Source: Verrucomicrobiaceae bacterium
GTDB taxonomy: Bacteria > Verrucomicrobiota > Verrucomicrobiia > Verrucomicrobiales > Verrucomicrobiaceae
DNA: 64,000 bases
Direction of reading: 5' to 3'
Assembly (NCBI GenBank): GCA_027486585.1
Contig: JAIXOU010000027.1
Span: 1 to 64,000 of the forward strand
Numbering within the stretch: the stretch's first letter is position 1; each line of letters starts with the position of its first letter. A model generated the notes under the pieces. The model did not search any database, was not told the DNA's origin, and saw only the letters and a list, made by a program, of their open reading frames with translations. This document shows, piece after piece, positions 20,237-29,940 of the stretch. The position numbers and the translations under genes were made by a program.

Positions 20237-20760
20237 TGCATCTGATCTTTCAGCAGCCTTACTGCCTCAGCATTGGAAGCGAAGGCAAAGTCAGAATAAG
20301 GCACTTCACTCAAAGACAGCAGTAAAGACTCAGAGACTTCAGATCTTTGTAGAACAATACCTTCGAAAGTCTCGATTTCAGCCAGGTAAAACAGATCCAA
20401 CGTCGGCCAAACAAAACCTTGAAAAGGATACTGATTGGGCAATGACCTAATATAACGAAAAGCCTTGGCCGGAATATTGAGTCCAACCTCTTCCAGCGTT
20501 TCTCGGCTACAAGCCTCCTCGCCCGTCTCCCCACCCTCGATCACACCGCCAGGCAGGCCGAGAAGTCCCAGCCCAGGCTGATGCGCACGACGAGTGATCA
20601 GAATTCTCCCGGAAGCATCCAGGATCAAAGCCACGGCAGCAGGAATAGGCGTGATGAAATGCCTGAATTGGCAAATTGGACAGGTGAATTCACGCTCATT
20701 GCACGCGATCAGGCCAGACGAACCACAAGCTGAACAATGCTGAAAAGGTGTCTCCATCAT
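20233..20760 (-). CDS. NUDIX hydrolase with N-terminal zinc ribbon
   Basis: CSACGSSG...CPICQF ribbon and GGVIEGGETGEEACSRETLEEVGL Nudix box. Confidence 0.9.
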   Translation of the reverse strand: MMETPFQHCSACGSSGLIACNEREFTCPICQFRHFITPIPAAVALILDASGRILITRRAHQPGLGLLGLPGGVIEGGETGEEACSRETLEEVGLNIPAKAFRYIRSLPNQYPFQGFVWPTLDLFYLAEIETFEGIVLQRSEVSESLLLSLSEVPYSDFAFASNAEAVRLLKDQMH

Positions 20761-22211
20761 TCCGACTTAGGATCTGCTTCAGGCGCTGTATCGCGGTTAT
20801 TTCCCTCTTTGATCTTAAAGCCCACATAAACGCCTGAACTGATTCCCATGAGTCCTAGAAGTTCCTTTGTAAACACAGGCATCGCATACTCAAAAATAAC
20901 GCCATTGATAAAAACGACGGATAAAACCAGTGTCCAGGCAAGCATCTGAAAGCGGTGAATGGTAATACCACTCTCGTCACTGAGTAGATCGGCGAACCAA
21001 TCTGCTATCTGAGATGGATAGGGTGTGCTCGGTGCACGCTTTGCGGCGTCCCACTGCTGCTTTTGGGAAATGATCGCTGAAAACATTGAGGTGCCACTGC
21101 TAATCCCCATCAACGCCATGGCTGTAACATTCACCCCAGCCAAACTTCCGGTAGTTGACCAAAGAAAAACAAAGGAACCAATGATGATAAAGAACCAAAT
21201 CGACATCTGTAACCTAGCCATGCTCAGCGGATGATCATGCTGATGCCAGTAGCTCCTGGAATTGAGGTCCCTGTTCAAAAGTAGTATCCCAGGATCACGT
21301 AGCACCTCTGAAGACCGGATGTTACGCACAAATAAAAATAGGCAGGCACCGATGATGCTAAAACTCGTCCAAAAAGGCCAGCGAAAAAGTGGAATGCGCA
21401 GCTGGAAAGGCTCAAAAGAATTCACCACTGTCTCATGCCCCGAAGAATTGATGTAGGCCACCTTCACATCACAGTTCACACTGGTCACAGGACTGTTTTT
21501 CAAAAGGCGCAGCCAAGCCTCATTATCCTTATTGGTTTCCCGCAGGTTAAAGGTCAGCATATACAGTGACTTGGTCGAGTCGATCAATGTGGCCACATCC
21601 GTTGGCACCAATTTACCAAACGTCTCGCCACCTAAGCGCAGGCGGAAAGCACCGCTAAGGTCTTTGAATCCACGCCTCACGATATCTCTTGATTCGGAAA
21701 TTTGCAGCGTTAGTGACGTCAACTGTGTTTGGGCCTCATTGTAGGTAAGCTGCAGACGTTGTGCCTCCAATCCCAGTTCCTTGACCTGTTCAGCAGCTGT
21801 AGCTGGATCAGCAATCCTCTTGGCTAAAACATCAAGCTTCGTCTTGGCTTCATCGACATCCAGCTTGGCCTTTGTGAGAGCAAGTTTCCCATCTTTATCA
21901 CCCTCAGAAACCTGCCGCCAAGCCTTCCAGTAGGGATCAGCAGGATCACTCACATCTGCAAGCAAACCATCCAAATTTGAGATAATCAAAAAGACGGTTG
22001 TTTCAAACCGCGCGTTTAGTAACTGCCCGGCGTGGACTGGTAAATACTGGTCATCTGCCCTCTTTTCCCCGAACATGACAATGGCGGGTTTAGCCACTGA
22101 TGGCGCTTTTTTGACGAGATCCTGTTCAGTCATCCAAACGGGCTCTTCGGCATGGATTGTAACCACAAGGGCCAGAAAGAAAATAGTAAGCCGTGCGAGA
22201 GTCGATTTCAT
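20757..22211 (-). CDS. Uncharacterised membrane protein with coiled coil and C-terminal multi-TM domain
   Basis: Signal peptide, coiled coil, several TM helices, twice-occurring LMGISSG motif; ATGA overlap with NUDIX gene. Confidence 0.7.
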   Translation of the reverse strand: MKSTLARLTIFFLALVVTIHAEEPVWMTEQDLVKKAPSVAKPAIVMFGEKRADDQYLPVHAGQLLNARFETTVFLIISNLDGLLADVSDPADPYWKAWRQVSEGDKDGKLALTKAKLDVDEAKTKLDVLAKRIADPATAAEQVKELGLEAQRLQLTYNEAQTQLTSLTLQISESRDIVRRGFKDLSGAFRLRLGGETFGKLVPTDVATLIDSTKSLYMLTFNLRETNKDNEAWLRLLKNSPVTSVNCDVKVAYINSSGHETVVNSFEPFQLRIPLFRWPFWTSFSIIGACLFLFVRNIRSSEVLRDPGILLLNRDLNSRSYWHQHDHPLSMARLQMSIWFFIIIGSFVFLWSTTGSLAGVNVTAMALMGISSGTSMFSAIISQKQQWDAAKRAPSTPYPSQIADWFADLLSDESGITIHRFQMLAWTLVLSVVFINGVIFEYAMPVFTKELLGLMGISSGVYVGFKIKEGNNRDTAPEADPKSE

Positions 22212-22397
22212 AAGGGTCCATCATTGAAAGTTTGCAGGCGCCCAATAAACGCGAACCACCTTAAGACCAGCCAAGAACTTCTGTCGAGCCAAAACGCCCG
22301 ACTAAACTCTTTTGCACAAACCCATTGCCATCCCTCCAGAAAGGAAGGCAAGACCAACGACCTCGATTTTGAGTCAATGAAGTTCGGCCACAATCCT

Positions 22398-23624
22398 TTA
22401 TTGTAAGCTGATCTGAAAATCAGTCGCAGCATTGTCCAGTAATGCCAAGGCTTCGCCGACGAGGTAGAGTGAGCCTGCAATGAGTCGTTTATCATCACCC
22501 GCTGCACTGATAGCAGAATTCAGATCAGGATACTCAGTGATGGGTAAGATGGCGATGTCTAGGCTGTCCCAAATCTCACGCAACTGAGCTGTCGGCATGG
22601 CACGGGGAGAATGAAAGGTGGTAAAGTGCCAGGCTTTGACGATGGGAGATAACGCGCTCATGACACCCGCCACATCCTTATCTTTCGCCGCAGCAAAGAT
22701 GATCTCAACGGACTCCCCAGGGAACTGCATCTCCCAGGTGGCAGCAAGGACGAAGGCGGCTTCGGGATTATGAGCACCATCTAAGATGACACGGCCATCA
22801 CGCAGAGATTGGAAGCGCCCGCGCCATTGCACGGCGTTGAGAGCCAACTCAAGCTGCACGGCAGGCAACTTGATACCGGCCTCGCGCACGGCTTCCAGTG
22901 CAAGGGCCGCATTCCAGGCTTGATGAGGTCCATCTAGCCCGAGTTCCACATCCATCAAAGGTTCATCCACGATGGAAAGGTAGGACTTCTTCGCTTTAGC
23001 GGTCGCTTTGATGACGTTCAGAGCCAAGGGGTCTTGCAGACCTGTCACGACAGTGACACCAGGCTTGATGATGCCAGCTTTTTCACCTGCAATCTTGGTC
23101 AGAGTATCCCCGAGCTGATCCATGTGATCAAAACCGATTCGAGTGATGACACTGACCTCTGGAGTGATGGCATTGGTCGCATCGAGACGACCGCCCATTC
23201 CTGTCTCAAGAATGGCCCAAGGCAGACCGCGCTGCTGAAACCAATCCAGAGCTAGGGCAAAAGCCAGTTCAAAAAACGTCGGGTGCGTTTCCCAATCGGC
23301 AACAAGAACACGTAGCTTGGCCAAGCCAGCCTCAATTTCTACATCGCTGATTTCACGTTCGTGGTCACGGATGCGTTCATTAAAGCGCACTAAATGGGGA
23401 GAGGTGAAGAGCCCAGCACTGACGCCAGCCGTCTGCATCATGGCGTGCATGAAGGCACAGGTGCTCCCTTTACCATTGGTGCCAGCGACATGAATGAACT
23501 TCATCCCCAGCCCTGGCAAGCCGAGTGCGTTCAATAACTTGGTGACATTGTCGAGGCCCAACTTGATACCGAACATCTGAGTCGTGTAGAGCCAATCCAA
23601 TTCTGGGTGAGAAGTCGCAGGCAT
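22398..23624 (-). CDS. folC: Folylpolyglutamate/dihydrofolate synthase
   Basis: HVAGTNGKGSTCAFMHAM, LFTSPHLVRFNERI, ETGMGGRLDATN, DGAHNPEA. Confidence 0.95.
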   Translation of the reverse strand: MPATSHPELDWLYTTQMFGIKLGLDNVTKLLNALGLPGLGMKFIHVAGTNGKGSTCAFMHAMMQTAGVSAGLFTSPHLVRFNERIRDHEREISDVEIEAGLAKLRVLVADWETHPTFFELAFALALDWFQQRGLPWAILETGMGGRLDATNAITPEVSVITRIGFDHMDQLGDTLTKIAGEKAGIIKPGVTVVTGLQDPLALNVIKATAKAKKSYLSIVDEPLMDVELGLDGPHQAWNAALALEAVREAGIKLPAVQLELALNAVQWRGRFQSLRDGRVILDGAHNPEAAFVLAATWEMQFPGESVEIIFAAAKDKDVAGVMSALSPIVKAWHFTTFHSPRAMPTAQLREIWDSLDIAILPITEYPDLNSAISAAGDDKRLIAGSLYLVGEALALLDNAATDFQISLQ

Positions 23625-24805
23625 TACAGGCGGATTTCCATGGCTTGAGCTGCACGGCAGGCCTTGGCTCGAGCCTCGGTCACATCATCGGCACGGGCCA
23701 ATGTCACAGCCATGCGGCGCTGACCACTGACGGTTGGCTTACCAAACAAACGCATTTGGGTATCAGGCTCGGCTAGGACCTGATCTAGAGCACCAAACTG
23801 CACCGTGCTAGACTCGCCCTCCACGAGGACCGCGCAACTGGCACTGGGGCCATGCTGGCGGATGTTAGGAATTGGCAATCCCAGAATAGCCCGCACGTGC
23901 AGCGCAAACTCGGATAAATCCTGAGAAATCAAGGTAACGAGGCCGGTATCATGCGGACGCGGAGAGACCTCACTAAAGATCACCTCATCTCCCTTGATGA
24001 ACATTTCCACGCCAAAAAGGCCACGCCCGCCGAGTGATTCAGTGATAGCACCAGCCATATGTTCGGCAGCAGCCAAGGCTGCCTCTGACATGGGGTGAGG
24101 CTGCCAGGATTCTCGGTAGTCGCCCTTGATCTGAGTATGACCGACAGGTGCACAAAAGGCCGTGCCGCCGACATGGCGGACGGTCAACATGGTGATTTCA
24201 TAGTCAAAATCGACAAATCCCTCGACGATGACCTTGCCCTTACCAGCTCGGCCACCTTCCTGCGCGTATTGCCAGGAATAAGCAATGTCAGCCTCTGACT
24301 TGACGACACTTTGACCTTTTCCGGAAGAGGACATGATCGGCTTCACCACACAAGGCATGCCGATTTGAACGATCGCTGCACGAAACTCCTCCTCAGTGCT
24401 GGCAAACACATAGGGTGAAGTTTTCAAACCAAGTTCCTCCGCAGCAAGACGGCGAATGCCCTCGCGATTCATCGTCAGTTTCGCGGCACGGGCAGTTGGC
24501 ACGATGTTGTAGCCTTCATCTTCCAGCTCGACCAAGGTATCAGTAGCGATAGCCTCAATCTCTGGAACGATGAAATTGGGCTTTTCCAAACCGATCAGGC
24601 GACGCAGCGCCTCGCCGTCCAGCATTGACACCACATGGCTGCGATGGGCCACCTGCATGGCAGGAGCGTTCGCATAACGATCCACGGCGATCACTTCACA
24701 GCCAAGGCGTTGCAGTTCGATGACGACTTCCTTACCGAGCTCGCCGGAGCCGAGCAGCATGACTTTGGTTGCGGAGGATGAAAGAGGGGTTCCAATCAGG
24801 GACAT
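23624..24805 (-). CDS. purT: Formate-dependent phosphoribosylglycinamide formyltransferase
   Basis: ATP-grasp: [19 protein letters not shown]...[14 protein letters not shown]...[13 protein letters not shown]; 1-nt TAATG overlap with folC. Confidence 0.96.
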   Translation of the reverse strand: MSLIGTPLSSSATKVMLLGSGELGKEVVIELQRLGCEVIAVDRYANAPAMQVAHRSHVVSMLDGEALRRLIGLEKPNFIVPEIEAIATDTLVELEDEGYNIVPTARAAKLTMNREGIRRLAAEELGLKTSPYVFASTEEEFRAAIVQIGMPCVVKPIMSSSGKGQSVVKSEADIAYSWQYAQEGGRAGKGKVIVEGFVDFDYEITMLTVRHVGGTAFCAPVGHTQIKGDYRESWQPHPMSEAALAAAEHMAGAITESLGGRGLFGVEMFIKGDEVIFSEVSPRPHDTGLVTLISQDLSEFALHVRAILGLPIPNIRQHGPSASCAVLVEGESSTVQFGALDQVLAEPDTQMRLFGKPTVSGQRRMAVTLARADDVTEARAKACRAAQAMEIRL

Positions 24806-24920
24806 AGTCTCTCTCTAGCTGGTAGGCTGAGACTCGTCAAACGCCGCCATTCAAGTTTAAGTAAGTCCGCACGTCAGCTTGCAGGACGAGACTCGTAGTG
24901 TTAGGCAATCGTTTCTTCTC

Positions 24921-26141
24921 ATGATCGACCTTTCACACCTACGCGCTGACTTCCCCATACTGCATCAGCAGGTCAATGGCCAGCCTCTCGTGTATTTCGA
25001 CAATGCAGCCTCCAGTCAAAAGCCGCGTGCAGTCATCGACAGCCTTGTGCACTACTACGAGCACGACAATGCTAATGTGCACCGTGGCCTGCACACGCTA
25101 AGCAATCGTGCCACCGATGCCTTTGAATCAGCTCGGGAAAAACTCGCTCGTTTCATCGGTGCAGCCACTCCAGAAGAAGTCATCTTCACCCGTGGCACGA
25201 CCGAAAGCATCAATCTCGTAGCCAATATCTGGGCCAGTGAATTTTTAAAGCCTGGAGACATCATTCTCTACACCGGCATGGAGCACCATAGCAATCTGGT
25301 GCCCTGGCAATTGGCAGCTAAGAGGTCGGGAGCGAGTGTGCAACACATCCCCGTACTGGAAGATGGCACCCTTGATTTAGAAAACATCAACGCATTGCTA
25401 ACTGAGCAAGTGAAGCTCTTCACCTGTGTCCACGTTTCCAACTCTCTTGGCACCATCAATCCCGTCAAAGAACTCTGCGCCAAAGCCCGAGCCCTAGGCA
25501 TCACCACTCTGATCGATGGAGCCCAAGCCGTGGGCCACATGCCCGTCAACGTGCAAGATATCGGCTGTGATTTCTACGTCTTTTCCGGCCATAAAATGTG
25601 CGCACCCACTGGTATCGGTGGACTCTATGGACGTGCAGAGGTTTTAGCCAAAATGCCACCCTGGCATGGCGGTGGCGAAATGATTGACCTCGTCACTCTC
25701 GAAACCAGCACCTACAAAGCCGCGCCTGCCCGCTTTGAAGCAGGCACCCCAGACATTGCTGGTGTCATTGGTCTAGGAGCCGCCATTGATTACCTTGAGA
25801 CGATCGGTATCGACCGCATTCATGAGCATGGTGCTGCTTTGACAAGTTATGCCATGCAACGGCTGACAGAGCTGCCAGGCATCCGTATCCTTGGCCCAGC
25901 TACAGGAGATCGGGGATCATTGACTGCCTTTCATTTGGCCTCTGCTCATCCTCATGATTTGGTCGAGTTTGCCAACACTCACGGGCTAGCCCTACGTGGC
26001 GGTCACCACTGCACTCAGCCGCTCATGAAACGCTTTCAGATTCCAGGCAGCAGCCGTGCTAGCTTCTACTTCTATAACACCACCGCCGAGATCGACCGGA
26101 TGATGGAAATCCTGCATCGCGCGGTCACTTTCTTCTCCTAA
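24921..26141 (+). CDS. sufS: SufS-type cysteine desulfurase
   Basis: YFDNAASSQKP, HRGLHTLSNRATDAFE, DGAQAVGHMPV, FSGHKMCAPTGIGGLYG, LRGGHHCTQP; ORF opens at 24879 but ATG 24921 (MIDLSHLRADFP) is more likely. Confidence 0.95.
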   Translation: MIDLSHLRADFPILHQQVNGQPLVYFDNAASSQKPRAVIDSLVHYYEHDNANVHRGLHTLSNRATDAFESAREKLARFIGAATPEEVIFTRGTTESINLVANIWASEFLKPGDIILYTGMEHHSNLVPWQLAAKRSGASVQHIPVLEDGTLDLENINALLTEQVKLFTCVHVSNSLGTINPVKELCAKARALGITTLIDGAQAVGHMPVNVQDIGCDFYVFSGHKMCAPTGIGGLYGRAEVLAKMPPWHGGGEMIDLVTLETSTYKAAPARFEAGTPDIAGVIGLGAAIDYLETIGIDRIHEHGAALTSYAMQRLTELPGIRILGPATGDRGSLTAFHLASAHPHDLVEFANTHGLALRGGHHCTQPLMKRFQIPGSSRASFYFYNTTAEIDRMMEILHRAVTFFS

Positions 26142-26599
26142 TGGCTCTCCCAGACGACCTCCGAGAACTCTACCAGCAGGTCATCCTGGACCATTCGCGG
26201 TCTCCACGCAATCAGGGCCAACTCAGCGCCGATAGCTGCGTTCATATTCATAGCGACAATCCCAGCTGCGGTGATGAGATTGATCTCTACATCTGCTTTA
26301 ACGACGACGGCAGCATCTGCGACATCAAATTTGAAGGTCAAGGTTGTGCCATCAGCCAAGCAAGCACCAGCATGATGACCGAAAAGGTCAAAGGCATCTC
26401 TAGGGAAGAACTCACTCAACTCATCCAAGACCTGCAACAAACCGTGTTAGGCCAAGGCGAAATCCGAAACCCTGAAGCACTCGGTGAGCTTCAACTCTTC
26501 GAAAGCGTGCAAAAATTCCCCCAACGCATCAAATGCGCACTTCTCGGCTGGCGGGGCTTAGAGAGCGCACTATCCAAGAACAGTCTCTCTCGGAGCTAA
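26141..26599 (+). CDS. sufU: SufU-type Fe-S cluster assembly protein
   Basis: LYQQVILDHSRSPRNQG, DNPSCGDEIDLY, GQGCAISQASTSMM, RIKCALLGWRGLESAL; adjacent to sufS. Confidence 0.92.
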   Translation: MALPDDLRELYQQVILDHSRSPRNQGQLSADSCVHIHSDNPSCGDEIDLYICFNDDGSICDIKFEGQGCAISQASTSMMTEKVKGISREELTQLIQDLQQTVLGQGEIRNPEALGELQLFESVQKFPQRIKCALLGWRGLESALSKNSLSRS

Positions 26600-26662
26600 A
26601 CAGACTTTCCAGGCGTAAGATATTGAGAGCGGTCATCGTAGCCATTTCATCCTTTCGAATTC

Positions 26663-27982
26663 ATGAAAAACTTCAATCGTCGTCAATTTCTTCACAGCCT
26701 TGGGATCTCTGCAACTGCCCTGCCCTTTCTTGCTGGATTGCCAAGTCTGACAGGAGCAGTGACGCCTCAACGCAGACAGCGCTTGATCATCATGTTTTCT
26801 CCCAATGGGACACTCCCAAACGAGTTTTGGCCGGATCAAGAGGGAGCAAATGCACAGTTTAAAAGCATCTTGAAGCCACTCGAAGCTTTCAAAGAGAAAA
26901 CCCTTATCCTTCACGGTATCGCCAATCGAGTCCGCGGAGACGGCGATAGCCACATGCGTGGCATGAGCTGCCTTCTAACGTGCGACGAGCTGCTTAAAGG
27001 CAACATCATGGGCGGTGGCGGTAATCCAGCAGGCTGGGCCAGCAACATCTCCATCGATCAAGAGATCAAAAATTTTCTTCAAAGTCGTCCAGAAACGCGC
27101 ACCCGCTTTGGCTCGCTAGAGTTCGGTGTAGCAGTACCAGACCGCGCCGATCCCTGGACACGCATGAGCTATGCCGGCGGCAATCAGCCCATCGCTCCCA
27201 TTGATGATCCACATCAGATGCTCAAAAAATTGTATGGCCAAATGCGTGATAAAGAAAGCCTAGTCAGCATCCTGGACGATGTTCGAGACGACTTAAAACG
27301 TGTCTCAGCTAAGCTTAGCTCTCGTGATAAAGCCTTGCTCGATCAACACATGACTCTCGTCCGCAGCATGGAACAAGATTTGGCCAATGCCGACAAGCCT
27401 GGAAAACTCGCCCATCCCGTGCCAAAAGTTGATCCCAGCATTGAATTAGTGAACGACAATACTCCTGAGATCAGCAGAGTGCAGATCGACCTTCTGGTCA
27501 ATAGCCTCGCCAATGACATGGCGCGCGTAGCCACCCTGCAATACATGCGCAGCGTCGGCATGGCTCAGATGCGTTGGCTTGGTGTCGAAGAAGGTCACCA
27601 CTCGCTTTCCCACGATCCTGATGACAATAAAGACAGCTATGCCAAACTTCTGAAAATCAATACCTGGTTCGCTGGCGAGTTTGCTCACTTAGCCAAGCGC
27701 CTGAGCGAAACACCTGAACCAACAGGTGACGGCAACATGCTAGACAATACATTGCTCGTCTGGACCAATGAACTCGGTAAAGGCAACAGTCACACGCTAG
27801 ACAATATCCCTTATGTCATGGTCGGGGGCGGTGCAGGCTTTAAAATGGGACGGTCTCTCAAATTTGACGAAGCTGCCCACAATCGCCTCTGGCTGGCCGT
27901 CGCCCATGCCATGGGTCACACAGAATTAAAAACATTTGGGAAAGCCGAACTCTGTGCAGGTGGTGCATTACAACTGAGCTGA
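26663..27982 (+). CDS. DUF1552 family secreted protein
   Basis: Tat-like NFNRRQFLHSLGISATALPFLAGLP; RLIIMFSPNGTLPNEFWP; HGIANRVRGDGDSHMRGMSCLLT. Confidence 0.85.
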   Translation: MKNFNRRQFLHSLGISATALPFLAGLPSLTGAVTPQRRQRLIIMFSPNGTLPNEFWPDQEGANAQFKSILKPLEAFKEKTLILHGIANRVRGDGDSHMRGMSCLLTCDELLKGNIMGGGGNPAGWASNISIDQEIKNFLQSRPETRTRFGSLEFGVAVPDRADPWTRMSYAGGNQPIAPIDDPHQMLKKLYGQMRDKESLVSILDDVRDDLKRVSAKLSSRDKALLDQHMTLVRSMEQDLANADKPGKLAHPVPKVDPSIELVNDNTPEISRVQIDLLVNSLANDMARVATLQYMRSVGMAQMRWLGVEEGHHSLSHDPDDNKDSYAKLLKINTWFAGEFAHLAKRLSETPEPTGDGNMLDNTLLVWTNELGKGNSHTLDNIPYVMVGGGAGFKMGRSLKFDEAAHNRLWLAVAHAMGHTELKTFGKAELCAGGALQLS

Positions 27983-28088
27983 TTCAGCCCGGTGTCGCCA
28001 AGCAGATTCCCCATGGTTTTGATGCGTTAGACTGGAATCTGGTGACGCCAACCTGTGAACCCGCCTTGACTCATCCGACTACCTCGCT

Positions 28089-28793
28089 TTGACTCGGTGT
28101 CCTTCATTGCCCATGGAACTGACTGCCATTGTCGAATCTCTGCTTTTCGCTACCCAAGAACCGCTGCCGCTCACGCAGATGGTTACGGCTATCAAAGATA
28201 CGGCCAAGGATATCCGCGATGCAGCGGCTGACCCTACTGAAGTGCCCGAGTGGATCGAGCCTCTGATCGGCATTGATGAATTGAATATCCGTGGTGCTAT
28301 TGACGAACTTGTGGCGCATTACGACAAAGATGGCCGAGCCTTCACCATCGTCGAACGTCCCCATGGCTGGCGACTCTGTGCCAAAAGCAGTTACTCCGAG
28401 TGGTGCCGCGCGCTTTATCCCGGGAAAAAAGTGCAGCGTCTCAGCCAGCCTGCCTTGGAAACCTTAGCAATCATCGCCTACCGGCAACCCATCACGAAAG
28501 CTGGCGTCGAAGCCGTGCGCGGCGTCAGTGTCGATGCCATGATGCAGCAACTCGTGGACCGTGGTCTGGTTAAAGTCGAAGGCCGCGCTGAGCTTCCCGG
28601 CAAACCCCTGCTCTACGGCACCACCGACGGTTTCCTAGACCATTTCGCCGTCAATAGCCTGGATGAACTACCGAATGCATCTGAACTCCGCCGTGTGAAG
28701 CTGCCGACTGCCCTCGAACAATCCAGCAGCGCGGGTACCTCAGAAACTCAGCTTTCCCTGGAACCTATGAATCTACCCGATTCCCAGGACTAA
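28089..28793 (+). CDS. scpB: Segregation and condensation protein B
   Basis: IVESLLFATQEPLP...LCAKSSYSEW...ALETLAIIAYRQPITKAGVEAVRGVSVD...GRAELPGKPLLYGTTDGFLDHF. Confidence 0.95.
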   Translation: MTRCPSLPMELTAIVESLLFATQEPLPLTQMVTAIKDTAKDIRDAAADPTEVPEWIEPLIGIDELNIRGAIDELVAHYDKDGRAFTIVERPHGWRLCAKSSYSEWCRALYPGKKVQRLSQPALETLAIIAYRQPITKAGVEAVRGVSVDAMMQQLVDRGLVKVEGRAELPGKPLLYGTTDGFLDHFAVNSLDELPNASELRRVKLPTALEQSSSAGTSETQLSLEPMNLPDSQD

Positions 28794-28844
28794 ACATCAT
28801 CCTCGAAGTCCTTTTCAGTTAACCCTTCGCGCCCCAGCTAAAGA

Positions 28845-29933
28845 ATGTCATTGGATCAAACTCGCGCTCAAATTGACGCTATCGACCAGCAGCTCATCCG
28901 CCTGCTCAACGAGCGTGCCGATTGCGTGCACCAGATCGGCGAGATCAAAAAGAAAGACGGCCTGGAAATTTACGTCCCCGGGCGAGAGGAAGCTCTGCTC
29001 AAAAAGCTCTGCCAGCTCAATGAAGCCCAACATGGCAAACTCACGGAAAAGGCCATCCGCGCCATTTTTCGCGAGATCATGAGCGCCGCGTTGGCACTGG
29101 AAAACAATCTCAAAATTGCCTTCCTCGGTCCAGCAGGCTCATGGACGCATCAAGTCGCCGTGCATAAATTCGGCAATAGCGTCGAATACGCTTCCGAGGC
29201 CAGCACAGAAGACCTTTTTGCCAGAGTCGCCTCCCGAGCCGTAGATTACGGCGTCTTGCCCATCGAGCACTCGGCTGAAGGCGCCGTGCATCATACCCTG
29301 GATCATCTGGTGGACTCGCCGCTTCAGATCTATGCCGAGATACTGTGGAAGGTTGAAACCGTCGTGATGGCGAAGGATGATGACACTGTGCCGACCGCTA
29401 TCTATGGGCATCCTCAAATGCTGGCGCCTTGCCGTGCGTGGCTCACCCAGAAATTCCCTGGCGTGAAACTCATCGAAAGCGCTTCTTCCAGCCTTGCGGC
29501 CACCCATGCCGAAGAAGAAGCAGGAGTCGCTGCAGTAGGCACGCCCCTGAGCGCCGAATTGCATGGGCTGCGTTTGATCGCCACCACTCCGCGCGAATAT
29601 TCCTCAAGAGCAAGGTTCATCATTCTCGGGCACCGCAGTGGCGATCCAAGTGGCAACGACAACAGCATGCTCATGGTGCATGCCCATGATCGTATCGGCT
29701 CACTATTAGAGGTGCTGCAAGTCTTTGCCAAACGCAGTATCAACGTCCGCCAAATCGAAAACCGCCCTGTTCCAGGTGATCTCACCGGTGAACAAGCCCG
29801 ATTCTTCCTCGAGATCAGCGGTCATCACGCGGACCCTGTACTCACAGCCACGATTGACGAACTCACGAGCCTCGGCAGCAAGGTGAAAGTGCTCGGCAGC
29901 TACCCTGCCCCGAGCTGGATCGAGGAGCGCTAA
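28845..29933 (+). CDS. pheA: Chorismate mutase / prephenate dehydratase (P-protein)
   Basis: N-terminal chorismate mutase, FLGPAGSWTHQVA, PIEHSAEGAVHHTLD, C-terminal ACT with NVRQIENRPV. Confidence 0.94.
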   Translation: MSLDQTRAQIDAIDQQLIRLLNERADCVHQIGEIKKKDGLEIYVPGREEALLKKLCQLNEAQHGKLTEKAIRAIFREIMSAALALENNLKIAFLGPAGSWTHQVAVHKFGNSVEYASEASTEDLFARVASRAVDYGVLPIEHSAEGAVHHTLDHLVDSPLQIYAEILWKVETVVMAKDDDTVPTAIYGHPQMLAPCRAWLTQKFPGVKLIESASSSLAATHAEEEAGVAAVGTPLSAELHGLRLIATTPREYSSRARFIILGHRSGDPSGNDNSMLMVHAHDRIGSLLEVLQVFAKRSINVRQIENRPVPGDLTGEQARFFLEISGHHADPVLTATIDELTSLGSKVKVLGSYPAPSWIEER

Positions 29934-29940
29934 CTCGTCT

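Noticed and set aside
24921-26599. Incomplete SUF operon (no sufBCD next to sufSU) as evidence of an unusual system
   Set aside because: sufBCD may simply lie elsewhere in the genome; a 64 kb window cannot show absence.
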